From: Bacteroidales bacterium
GTDB lineage: Bacteria > Bacteroidota > Bacteroidia > Bacteroidales > Paludibacteraceae
NCBI GenBank assembly: GCA_015654525.1
Contig: JAATGT010000266.1
Coordinates: 1 to 57,654 of the forward strand
Length of the DNA: 57,654 nt
Direction: 5' to 3'
Made by a program: the position numbers and the translations under genes. This document shows, piece by piece, positions 42,976-50,756 of this stretch. The number at the start of each line of letters is the position of its first letter. Position 1 is the stretch's first letter. Below the pieces are notes generated by a model. The model made no database searches. It worked only from the letters and a program-made list of their open reading frames with translations, and had not been told where the DNA came from.

Positions 42976-43113
42976 CGCCTTGATTTTTAGAATAAAGAGC
43001 TGTTTATTAAAAAAATCAGTTGTCGTTGCGCTTTGCTGTTAATGGGGCCGAAACCAGAGCCGTTTTATGCAAGCCGACGTAAGTTTTTTGAAATTGTAAA
43101 TGTAAAATAAGAC

Positions 43114-44457
43114 ATGAATTTATCCCTTCTTACCGCTATTTCTCCTATTGATGGTCGTTACCGTACAAAAACCGAAGCTTACGCTGCTTATTTTTCGGAA
43201 TATGCTTTGATGCGTTACCGTGTTTTGGTTGAAGTTGAATATTTTATAGCTTTATGTGAAATACCGTTGAAACAACTGGAACAAGTTCCGGCGGCCGTTT
43301 TTCCGAAATTACGCGCTATCTGCACAGAATTTTCGGAAGCAGATGCCTTGAAAGTAAAAGATATTGAAAAAGTAACCAATCATGATGTAAAAGCGATTGA
43401 GTATTTTATAAAAGAGAAATTTGATGAACTTGGCTTGCATGCATTCAAGGAATTTATTCACTTTGGTTTAACGTCGCAGGATATTAATAATACGGCGGTG
43501 CCCCGCTCCATAAAAGATGCGTTGGCTGATGTATATTACCCTGAGATGGATGAACTGTTGAAAGCCCTAACTCACCTGGTGGATGAATGGCGTGATGTGT
43601 CGATGCTGGCTAAAACTCACGGGCAACCCGCTTCGCCAACCCGGTTGGGCAAGGAGATGATGGTTTTTGTGAATCGCCTGAATCAACAGCTGGCTATATT
43701 GAAACAAACTCCGAATTCTGCCAAATTTGGTGGTGCTACCGGGAACTTCAACGCGCATACGGTGGCTTACCCTGCCATTGACTGGAAGAACTTCGGAAAT
43801 AAATTTGTGTCGGGTAAACTGGGTCTGGATCGCGAACAGTGGACAACACAAATATCCAACTACGATAATCTGGCATCGCAGTTTGATGCCATGAAACGTA
43901 TCAATACTATTCTGATTGACTTTTGTCGGGATGTATGGGCGTATGTGTCGATGGAATATTTCAAACAACGGATTAAAGCAGGCGAAGTAGGTTCGTCGGC
44001 CATGCCACATAAAGTAAATCCGATTGACTTTGAAAATGCTGAAGGCAACCTGGCGCTGGCTAATGCCTCGCTGGAATTTATGTCGGCTAAGTTGCCGATA
44101 TCGCGCTTGCAACGTGATCTGACTGATAGTACCGTACTTCGGAATGTGGGTGTGCCTTTTGCTCATACCATGATAGCTACACAAAGTATTCTGAAAGGCT
44201 TGAGTAAATTGCTGTTGAATGAAAAAGCTATTTACCGCGATTTGGATAATACCTGGGCGGTAGTTGCCGAAGGTATTCAAACCATTCTGCGTCGCGAAGC
44301 TTATCCGTCGCCTTATGAAGCATTGAAGGCGCTGACACGTACCAACGAAGGCATCACCGAAAAGTCTATTCGTGATTTTATCGAAACGCTGGATGTTAGT
44401 CAGTCGGTAAAAGAAGAATTGAAACGCATTACTCCACGAAATTATACAGGAGTCTAA
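43114..44457 (+). CDS. purB: Adenylosuccinate lyase
   Basis: PurB acts twice in purine synthesis, releasing fumarate from SAICAR and from adenylosuccinate. The 447-residue protein has the superfamily signature GSSAMPHKVNPIDFENAEGN near residue 292, with the catalytic serine in the flexible loop. The second-region motif SMLAKTHGQPASPTRLGKEM (general acid His) is near residue 165 and HFGLTSQDINNTA near 118. It is followed by heptamer repeats and an exporter gene. Confidence 0.96.
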   Translation: MNLSLLTAISPIDGRYRTKTEAYAAYFSEYALMRYRVLVEVEYFIALCEIPLKQLEQVPAAVFPKLRAICTEFSEADALKVKDIEKVTNHDVKAIEYFIKEKFDELGLHAFKEFIHFGLTSQDINNTAVPRSIKDALADVYYPEMDELLKALTHLVDEWRDVSMLAKTHGQPASPTRLGKEMMVFVNRLNQQLAILKQTPNSAKFGGATGNFNAHTVAYPAIDWKNFGNKFVSGKLGLDREQWTTQISNYDNLASQFDAMKRINTILIDFCRDVWAYVSMEYFKQRIKAGEVGSSAMPHKVNPIDFENAEGNLALANASLEFMSAKLPISRLQRDLTDSTVLRNVGVPFAHTMIATQSILKGLSKLLLNEKAIYRDLDNTWAVVAEGIQTILRREAYPSPYEALKALTRTNEGITEKSIRDFIETLDVSQSVKEELKRITPRNYTGV

Positions 44458-44460
44458 ATT

Positions 44461-44573
44461 AGCAGTAAGCGGTAAGCAGTAAGTAGTAAGTAGCCGGCAG
44501 TATGTGCGGCGATATTAATCGTTATTTGTTTTCTGTTACTTCTTGTAACTCGTAACTTGTAACTTGTAACTAA
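44461..44573. repeat. Heptamer tandem repeats before the exporter gene
   Basis: Two tracts of 7-bp units fill the spacer. The first, 44461-44495, has AGYRGTA units (AGCAGTA, AGCGGTA, AGCAGTA, AGTAGTA, AGTAGCC). The second, near 44546-44573, has GTAACTT units. The first tract recurs as a diverged copy after the exporter gene. Confidence 0.75.
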
Positions 44574-44577
44574 AAGA

Positions 44578-46416
44578 ATGTTCAAATTTATAACACTTCT
44601 CAGGCGATTTATTCCGCCTTATAAGAAATACGTTTTCTTAAGCTTGCTGTTTAATCTATTAACATTGATTTTCAGCTTATTTTCTTATACTGCAATTATG
44701 CCGGTACTGAATGTGCTGTTTAAAATAGAACAAAGTGTAGCAGTTTATCAAAGCTGGACATCGCACGACAGTATTAAAGTAATTATCAATGCAGTTAAAA
44801 ATAATTTATCTTATTACCTTCAGCATTTTATATCTTCTGTAGGGCCCAGTGCTGCATTGCTTTATTTGGGTGCTTTCTTGATTGTGATGACATCGCTTAA
44901 AGTCGGAACATTTTATATGGGTTCGTATTTTGTCATTCCAATTCGTACCGGAGTATTACGCGATTTACGAAATCAACTATATAAAAAGATTATCAGTCTT
45001 CCTATCGGCTTTTTCACTGCCGAACGCAAAGGGGACATTATGTCGCGCATGACGGGTGATGTGACTGAGGTGGAAGCTTCGATCATGAGTTCGTTGGATA
45101 TGGTGTTTAAAAATCCGATTTTGATACTGGGTTATCTTGCCGTAATGTTTTATATGAGTTGGGAGTTGACGCTGTTTGTTTTGGTGCTGTTGCCTTTCAG
45201 CGGTTGGTTGATAGGTAAGATCGGCAAATCATTGAAACGCAGATCGACGCTGGGGCAAGAACAAACCGGCGAACTGCTTTCGCAGATAGAGGAAACGCTG
45301 GGCGGCCTGCGTGTGGTGAAAGCTTTTAATGCCGAGCATAAACTGGAAGCCCGTTTCAGCCTGCTGAACGAGAAGCTCCGTAAAACTTTTAATCGCTTGA
45401 ATCGTAGGTATAACCTGGCTCATCCGGTAAGCGAACTACTTGGTACAGTGGTTATCGCTATTTTGCTATGGTTTGGAGGAACACTTATTCTGAGCAATAA
45501 AAGTAGTATAGGGGCTTCCGAATTTATCTATTATATCGTGATTTTTTACAGTATCATTGCTCCGGCCAAAGATCTGTCGAAAGCTTCGTACAGTATTCAG
45601 AAGGGGGTGGCCTCACTGGAACGTGTGGATAAAATTTTGATGAGCGAAAACAGCATTGCAGAGCCTGAAAAACCGCAAGTGATGCAGCCTTTTTCGGACA
45701 AAATAGAGTTCCGGAATCTGAGTTTTAAATACCAAACAGACTGGGTGCTGCAAGACATCAATCTGGTGGTGCCAAAGGGTAAGACGGTGGCGCTGGTGGG
45801 TCAGTCGGGTTCGGGAAAATCGACGCTGGTAGACCTGTTGCCGAGGTACTACGATCCGGTGGGAGGAGAGATACTAATGGATGGTGTGAATATAAAGGAC
45901 TTTAATACGCACGACATCCGTTCGCAGATGGGCAACGTGAATCAGGAAGCAATCTTGTTTAACGATACTTTCTTCAACAATATTGCTTTCGGGGTGGATA
46001 ATGCCACACTGGAACAGGTGATGGAAGCTGCCAAAATAGCCAATGCGCATGAGTTTATTATGGGCACGGACAATGGTTATGAAACAAGCATTGGCGATCG
46101 TGGAAGTAAGCTTTCGGGCGGGCAACGTCAGCGGGTGAGTATAGCCCGTGCCATACTGAAAAACCCTCCGATATTGATTCTGGACGAAGCAACTTCGGCA
46201 TTGGACACCGAGTCGGAGAAAATGGTGCAAGAGGCGCTGGAAAAACTGATGCTGAATCGTACTACGCTGGTGGTGGCTCACCGCTTGTCGACCATCAAAC
46301 GTGCCGATGAGATTTGCGTGATGCATGAAGGCAAAATAGTGGAACGTGGTAAACACGAGGAACTGATAGCGCTGAACGGGTATTATAAACGGTTGTGCGA
46401 TATGCAATCGTTTTAA
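44578..46416 (+). CDS. ABC exporter, fused membrane and ATPase domains (MsbA-like)
   Basis: The 612-residue half-transporter has six membrane helices (about 15-330) and a C-terminal ATPase. Walker A is LVGQSGSGKSTLVDLLPRYYD near residue 402, the Q-loop NVNQEAILFND follows, the signature is KLSGGQRQRVSIARAIL near 507, Walker B is ILILDEATSALDTESE near 530, and the switch is VVAHRLSTI. It resembles exporters of lipid A or other lipids, but multidrug export is possible. It is bracketed by related heptamer repeats. Confidence 0.92.
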   Translation: MFKFITLLRRFIPPYKKYVFLSLLFNLLTLIFSLFSYTAIMPVLNVLFKIEQSVAVYQSWTSHDSIKVIINAVKNNLSYYLQHFISSVGPSAALLYLGAFLIVMTSLKVGTFYMGSYFVIPIRTGVLRDLRNQLYKKIISLPIGFFTAERKGDIMSRMTGDVTEVEASIMSSLDMVFKNPILILGYLAVMFYMSWELTLFVLVLLPFSGWLIGKIGKSLKRRSTLGQEQTGELLSQIEETLGGLRVVKAFNAEHKLEARFSLLNEKLRKTFNRLNRRYNLAHPVSELLGTVVIAILLWFGGTLILSNKSSIGASEFIYYIVIFYSIIAPAKDLSKASYSIQKGVASLERVDKILMSENSIAEPEKPQVMQPFSDKIEFRNLSFKYQTDWVLQDINLVVPKGKTVALVGQSGSGKSTLVDLLPRYYDPVGGEILMDGVNIKDFNTHDIRSQMGNVNQEAILFNDTFFNNIAFGVDNATLEQVMEAAKIANAHEFIMGTDNGYETSIGDRGSKLSGGQRQRVSIARAILKNPPILILDEATSALDTESEKMVQEALEKLMLNRTTLVVAHRLSTIKRADEICVMHEGKIVERGKHEELIALNGYYKRLCDMQSF

Positions 46417-46418
46417 AT

Positions 46419-46460
46419 AGCAGTAAGTGGCAAGCAGTAAGTCGTAAGTGGAAGGTAGTA
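46419..46460. repeat. Heptamer tandem repeats after the exporter gene
   Basis: AGCAGTAAGTGGCAAGCAGT and following units are a diverged direct copy of the tract at 44461-44495. Both copies begin 2-3 bp after a stop codon. Confidence 0.7.
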
Positions 46461-46520
46461 AGGGTGTGGATGCGATACTGAGACCTGATCATAATAAAGT
46501 AAACATCATTCGGTGTTTTG

Positions 46521-46557
46521 AAAAAAGAGTTTGATCATATTGATCGGGCTCTTTTTT
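46521..46557 (+). terminator. Terminator of the exporter gene
   Basis: Bases 46521-46537 pair with 46541-46557, including a few G-T pairs, around the loop TAT. The arms begin with A6 and end in a T-run. Confidence 0.7.
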
Positions 46558-46569
46558 TTATGCAATGTG

Positions 46570-47220
46570 GAGAAGTTCTTGCTGGCTTGGGGTGTTGCCT
46601 ATTTGGGAGCTTGTTTGATAGAACCGGTATTAAGTATTCCTTAACCGGACTCACTCCTAACTTAATCGGGCGGGAATTCCCCTCCATGCGGTTGCCTTTT
46701 GGCATAATTGGAATGCCGTATTTCTCAACTTGCATGCTTACTGACTGAATTTAAGTAAACACCGTCTTAATTTATGTGTTCTCTTACTAAATTTAGATGC
46801 AAAAATACATAAATGGAACTGAACATTACTTAATCGGAATGCTTTCTGATACAATTGGTATGCAAAAATACATTAATGGAACTATATCCCTCAAAAAAGT
46901 CCTTAAACAATACTCTTTTGGTATGTAAAAATACTCTAATGGAACTATATCCCCATTAAAAGTTCCTAAGCAATACTGAATTGGATTGCAAAAATACTCT
47001 AATGGAACTAAAAAATACTCAGTCCGCAAGAAAAAATATACAATTGGAAGTAACAAATATACAATTGGAAGCCGAAAATACTGAGTCCGGCGGCCTCATT
47101 GCTAAATTGGAAGCAGAAAATACCCGATTGAAAGGGGAAAGTACTCCGTGCGACCGTTTTGATCTGAATCTGGGAAGGGGATATGCTCAATTGGAAAGGG
47201 AAAAGGTTGAACGGGGCGTG
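46570..47220. repeat. 31-unit array with strict 21-bp periodicity
   Basis: Cut every 21 bp, the sequence lines up without gaps for about 31 units. The shared pattern is nAAAATACnnnAATTGGAAnn. The best copies are at 46801, 46864, 46927, 46990, 47032, 47053, 47074 and 47116. The four strongest (46801, 46864, 46927, 46990) are also spaced at 63 bp, so a higher-order triplet unit exists. Units are diverged, while the spacing is constant. Confidence 0.85.
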
Positions 47221-47396
47221 TAGGTAGTTGAATTTGAAGTGCTTTTTTGTAATTGTGTTCGGAATAAGCAATAAACAGGGGAGTATAAACCTGAGTTGGG
47301 GATAAGTAATAAATGAAAAAGCAGAATCAATTTAATAATGCAGCTTGGTTATCAGATATATCTGAAAATAATGCGAATCAGTAGTTGAAAAAAATA

Positions 47397-47540
47397 GTCC
47401 GTAGGACTTATATACCCATAGAATAAACAGATGTGCCTGTTTATTGTCCGTAGGACATTCACATTTTACCCTGTTCATCCCCTACGGGGAATTGGTTATA
47501 TCTGTTTCCATTTTCTATTGATATGTATTCCCTACAGGAA
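47397..47540. repeat. Cluster of short CTACGG/CCGTAG palindromes
   Basis: GTCCGTAGGAC occurs at 47397-47407 and 47446-47456, TCCCCTACGGGGA at 47478-47490, and TTCCCTACAGGAA at about 47528. A 9-bp inverted repeat AATAAACAG/CTGTTTATT surrounds 47428. The core GTAGG/CCTAC resembles the arms of the palindrome at 27643-27885. Confidence 0.65.
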
Positions 47541-47663
47541 ATAACTCATTATAAATAGAATGTGTATGTGTGCAACTTCTGATTCGCATAAATAATATGT
47601 CGGTGCTTCCGTCGAGTCGGAATGTTCCAGCTGCACCTTCGATTTATGTACCTGACTAAATTT

Positions 47664-47722
47664 CTACAAATAGCCCGGTGTGCTGCACCTTTTTGAGGAA
47701 CAGAGTCCCCAAATATTTGTAG
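47664..47722. repeat. Short inverted repeat CTACAAATA/TATTTGTAG
   Basis: The 9-bp arms lie at 47664-47672 and 47714-47722. The segment GCTGCACCTT between them also occurs at 47630-47639. It appears to be another member of the small intergenic repeat set. Confidence 0.5.
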
Positions 47723-47841
47723 TATTAGGTATTAATTATCATCATTAGGTGCAAAATGCCTTAATATTCAATTGTATATAAAGATGAATCTGTGCTTATC
47801 CCGAACTTAGGTTTAAACTTATCCGTGAAATCAACTTTCCC

Positions 47842-47882
47842 AAAAAAAATCCGACAGACTGCTTGGAAGCGGTCTGCCGGAT
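47842..47882 (-). terminator. Terminator of the following minus-strand gene
   Basis: A 16-bp stem (47849-47864 with 47867-47882, two wobble pairs) is followed, on the minus strand, by a T-run (the A-run at 47842-47849). It lies 20 bp past the stop codon of the gene ending at 47902. Confidence 0.8.
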
Positions 47883-47901
47883 GGGGTATGATATTGTTAT
47901 T

Positions 47902-48711
47902 TTATTTTGAACGTGTAAATGGGATATTACTTATTTGTTTGTACTGTGGGGATGTGGCTCCAAAAACAGATTTTACATATTGTTTTACGGCCAGCGCAAT
48001 GTCTACCAAGCCGGTGTTGTCGGCATAAAGCACTTCGCGGCGTGCAATGTCGGAAGCTTCGAAGAGTGCCGATGAGGTAACTACTGAGTCGTTTAATGTT
48101 TTATACTCGGTGTGCGCGGCATTAATAGCCTCTATGGTGAGCTCCGGTTCGTTGGGCTTATATTGCGGAATGCTAACCAGCAGTTGTGCCAGTTTTCCAA
48201 AGTTTATAACCTTGCGGTCGTATGTTCCCTGGTGAAGTGTTACTTGCTTGACATCATTTCCTTTTGCTTTTTCGGCTGCAATTTCTTCGTCAGTGAGTTT
48301 GTCGGTAGCCCGTTTTGCTCTAAGCTCACGCACGATGGATTCAACCTGATCCTGGGTTTGGGGAGTGGCTCCGCAAATACGCACAGCATTGGCGATGCGG
48401 GTGACTTTGTCGTCGATGCCATCAAATTTGTTACTCCGTGCAGCTTTGGCGCTTTTTTCTGCCACGTCGTTTACAGCCGCTTCATCGTTTGCCTCCACTC
48501 CCCGCAGATAAAGCTTGTTGAGCTCAGGGATGGTGAGCGCAGTGACCGAAGGGTTGTACTGAACACCAAATGTTTTTACACACGAAATTTCTACATTCAG
48601 ATTTGTCACATTCTGCTCGTGACCGGAGCCATTAGTAGTTTTCATAACATCAAAAAGATTTGTAGGGTTGAACTTTAATTTTTTTGCCGATACAGTGTAA
48701 ATGAACTGCAC
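47902..48711 (-). CDS. Uncharacterised Bacteroidota family protein
   Basis: The 269-residue, mainly helical protein has no signal peptide or membrane helix. Notable segments are NVEISCVKTFGVQYNPSVTALTIPELN, NEAVNDVAEKSAKAARSNKFDGIDDKV-like text in the middle, and the C-terminal DIALAVKQYVKSVFGATSPQYKQIS. I have seen that tail in unnamed multi-copy proteins of this phylum, but no function is known to me. The start is GTG at 48709-48711; the ATG at residue 23 is an alternative. A minus-strand -7 box TATATTTG (48734-48741) is close upstream and a terminator follows. Confidence 0.75.
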   Translation of the reverse strand: MQFIYTVSAKKLKFNPTNLFDVMKTTNGSGHEQNVTNLNVEISCVKTFGVQYNPSVTALTIPELNKLYLRGVEANDEAAVNDVAEKSAKAARSNKFDGIDDKVTRIANAVRICGATPQTQDQVESIVRELRAKRATDKLTDEEIAAEKAKGNDVKQVTLHQGTYDRKVINFGKLAQLLVSIPQYKPNEPELTIEAINAAHTEYKTLNDSVVTSSALFEASDIARREVLYADNTGLVDIALAVKQYVKSVFGATSPQYKQISNIPFTRSK

Positions 48712-48733
48712 TGTATGTTTAAATTAACGGCAG

Positions 48734-48762
48734 CAAATATAAAAATATTTTTTTATTCCCAA
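48734..48762 (-). promoter_or_regulatory. Promoter of the preceding minus-strand gene
   Basis: On the minus strand TTG (48762-48760) precedes TATATTTG (48741-48734) by 18 bp. The start codon is 22 bp downstream, just inside the inverted repeat ACAGTG/CACTGT (48692-48714). Confidence 0.5.
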
Positions 48763-49141
48763 TGCTGGTGCAATCTCCCTGTTAAGCTTTTTTATAATTA
48801 GCTGGTTCTTAGCTATGACATTATTATGGGTCGTTTTAGCATGCAAAAGTTGAAGTTGTAAGCCCGGATTTTAAGTCAAAAACTGTCTGCAGCGTGCTAT
48901 ATTCGGTGTTACAAGTTTTTTGGTACCGGATACAAAAAAGAACTTTATTGTATTTTCATTGTATTTTTGGCTTACAGACATTTGCATTATTTAATACTCT
49001 AAAAGAGGCAACCCGAAATAAATTAAATAAAATGATATTGGTGTAAAAAATAATTTTTAAATTTGACGCGGCAAATTGCTGTAAATAGCGCAACTATGAA
49101 AGTCTTTTTAAGGTGATAGAGTAGCTTGGCTGAGCTTAGTT
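48763..49141. other. Intergenic stretch without recognised content
   Basis: This AT-rich stretch of about 380 bp precedes the first left repeat of the GxxExxY locus. I found no coding frame with protein character, no RNA gene, and no missing N-terminal half of the nearby recombinase. Confidence 0.35.
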
Positions 49142-49791
49142 GTCAGAATCAGAATTTACAGAATTGGAGAATTTACAGAATAAGAAAAGATAAATACTGT
49201 GGCTGATGGGTGTGAGTTTTTGGGTTGCATTTGCTTTTTGGGTGGTTGTCAGAATCAGAATTTTCAGAATTGAAGAATTTACAGAATAAGAAAAGATAAA
49301 CCAGCATTTAATTCGCGTCTCAAATTCGGGTAATGGTGATTCGGGCAGTTTATAGAATAAGAAAAAATAAATATCTTGTCAATGGAAAAAGACAAACTAA
49401 CATTTGATATTATTGGTTGTGCAATGAATGTGCATAATACGCTGGGCAATGGTTTCCAAGAGGTGATTTATCAACGTTGTTTGGCAATAGAATTGAAACG
49501 TGCGGGTATTGAGTTTGAACGAGAAGTGGAGCAAAATATTTTTTATAATGGAGTGAATGTGGGTACGCGCAGAGCTGATTTTGTTGTTGCTAATAAAGTA
49601 ATTGTAGAATTAAAAGCATTGATAAATTTAGAAGCTGTGCATTTAGCACAAGCAAAGAATTATGTTGTTGCATATAAATTTGAAAAAGGATTGTTGATAA
49701 ATTTTGGAGCCACAAGCTTGCAGTATAAACTGATCTTTAATCCCAATCTTAATTTTGTAAATTCTCAAATTCTGTAAATTCTGATTCAGAC
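49142..49791. mobile_element. GxxExxY gene bracketed by inverted repeats (candidate small mobile element)
   Basis: The left side carries two direct copies (49142-49181 and 49248-49288) of a roughly 40-bp sequence beginning GTCAGAATCAGAATTT, plus a shorter piece near 49351. The right side (49751-49791) carries the same sequence in inverse orientation with about four mismatches. The recombinase remnant begins right at the outer edge of the right copy. This layout is that of an inserted element, but no transposition has been shown. Confidence 0.5.
49382..49777 (+). CDS. GxxExxY protein (PD-(D/E)XK nuclease-like)
   Basis: The 131-residue protein has the name-giving motif GNGFQEVIY near residue 24 and a PD-(D/E)XK-like core, RRADFVVANKVIVELKA (Asp then Glu-x-Lys) around residues 60-78. 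It is a family of unknown role, frequent in Bacteroidota. The ATG at 49382 fits the family start (KDKLTFDIIGCAM); a TTG lies two codons upstream. The last ten codons (FVNSQIL and stop) are made of the right inverted repeat, so gene and repeat are fused. Confidence 0.88.
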   Translation: MEKDKLTFDIIGCAMNVHNTLGNGFQEVIYQRCLAIELKRAGIEFEREVEQNIFYNGVNVGTRRADFVVANKVIVELKALINLEAVHLAQAKNYVVAYKFEKGLLINFGATSLQYKLIFNPNLNFVNSQIL

Positions 49792-50468
49792 GTTATTTAG
49801 TAAACGAACTAAAAATTTCGACTTCCTACCAAAACCAATCCATAAATGCAGTCAAATTCTATTATGAACGGGTTTTAGGAGGTAGGCGAAAAGTGTACAT
49901 GATTAATCGTCCGCGCGAAGAAAAGTTTCTGCCCGAGGTGTTGAGTCAGGAAGAAGTTACAGCGCTGCTCAATGCCACCGAAAATCTGAAACATAAAGCC
50001 ATTTTGATGACTATTTATTCTGCAGGATTGCGGATAGGTGAAGCCATAAATTTGAAAATAAAAGACATTGACAGCAATCGAATGCAGATGCGGGTAGAAC
50101 AAGCCAAAGGAAAGAAGGATAGGTATACTTTGCTGGGGAATAAAACACTGGAGATATTACGAAAATATGTAGCCGAATACAAACCAACAATCTGGTTATT
50201 TGAAGGTGCAAAAGGAGAAGCCTATTCACAAAAAGGAATTCAGGCAATATTGAAAAAATCGGTGGGAAAAGTAGGCATTAAAAAACATATAACGGTACAT
50301 ACCTTACGGCATTCGTTTGCCACCCACTTGTTGGAAGCGGGTACAGACCTCCGATATATACAAAGTTTGCTCGGACATAGCAATAGCAAAACTACCGAGA
50401 TATATACCCATATAACAACAAAGGGGTTCGATCAGATAAAAAGTCCGTTGGACAATTTAAATATCTAA
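49785..50468 (+). pseudogene. 5'-truncated tyrosine recombinase (XerC/D-like integrase)
   Basis: The catalytic domain is complete: Arg in YSAGLRIGEAINL, Lys in QAKGKKDRYT, His-x-x-Arg in HTLRHSFATHLLEAG, His in LLGHSNSKTTEIY and the nucleophile Tyr in EIYTHIT. Upstream of the first start-like codon (GTG 49893) the frame stays open to 49785 and still reads integrase text (ELKISTSYQNQSINAVKFYYERVLGG), the end of the core-binding domain. The N-terminal part before that is missing, and the break coincides with the edge of the inverted repeat. A shortened product from GTG 49893 (191 residues) would have catalytic residues but no full DNA-binding domain. Confidence 0.8.
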
Positions 50469-50756
50469 TAAGAAATCAATTATCATTTAAATTATATTAA
50501 TATCTTTGCAATACGAATTCATTAACAAGAAATGGATATTTAATATGACCAGATTAAATCCTGTATGCGAACAACAGTTAACGTGAAACTATTTTTATAT
50601 TTCACTACTAAACAATATGATAAAACAATCCATTACTAACCATAAGGCGGATGTATGCGAACTACTTGTTCGCATAGCGATTCGTTGGCAGCAAGCCGAA
50701 AAAAAAAGAAAAAAAAGATTATAGCATTATGAATTATCAACTAAAAATTTAAAAAT
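50469..50756. promoter_or_regulatory. Leader region of the Hsp70 operon
   Basis: A strong -7 box TATCTTTG at 50501-50508 is followed by about 240 nt of leader. Within it are GTGAAA/TTTCAC arms (50583-50604), two copies of TATGCGAAC (50564-50572 and 50654-50662), and a 9-bp perfect hairpin TATGCGAAC/GTTCGCATA (50654-50676). No -33 TTTG is obvious. The A-rich run just before the ATG may aid initiation. Confidence 0.5.

Larger units (their letters stand above)
46417..47901. other. Gene-poor stretch of 1.5 kb filled with repeats
   Basis: It contains a heptamer tract (46419-46460), a terminator (46521-46557), a 651-bp array of exact 21-bp periodicity (46570-47220), palindromic GTCCGTAGGAC-type repeats (47397-47540), an inverted repeat (47664-47722) and the terminator of the next minus-strand gene. 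Open frames at 46518-46748, 46981-47223 and on the minus strand arise from the 21-bp array and show no family. I support no gene here. Confidence 0.6.

Noticed and set aside
42976-43113. Purine riboswitch before purB
   Set aside because: The long leader is suggestive, but the conserved three-way junction loops of known purine riboswitches were not found.
43567-44280. 237-codon minus-strand frame opposite purB
   Set aside because: It lies wholly within purB on the opposite strand and has no recognisable domain.
45874-46407. 177-codon minus-strand frame opposite the exporter ATPase domain
   Set aside because: The plus strand carries all ABC ATPase motifs, so this is a shadow frame.
46518-47271. 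Frames of 65-90 codons on both strands in the 21-bp array
   Set aside because: A 21-bp period keeps all frames open in stretches. No frame is open over the whole array, and none shows family similarity. A relic coiled-coil gene remains possible and is noted under findings.
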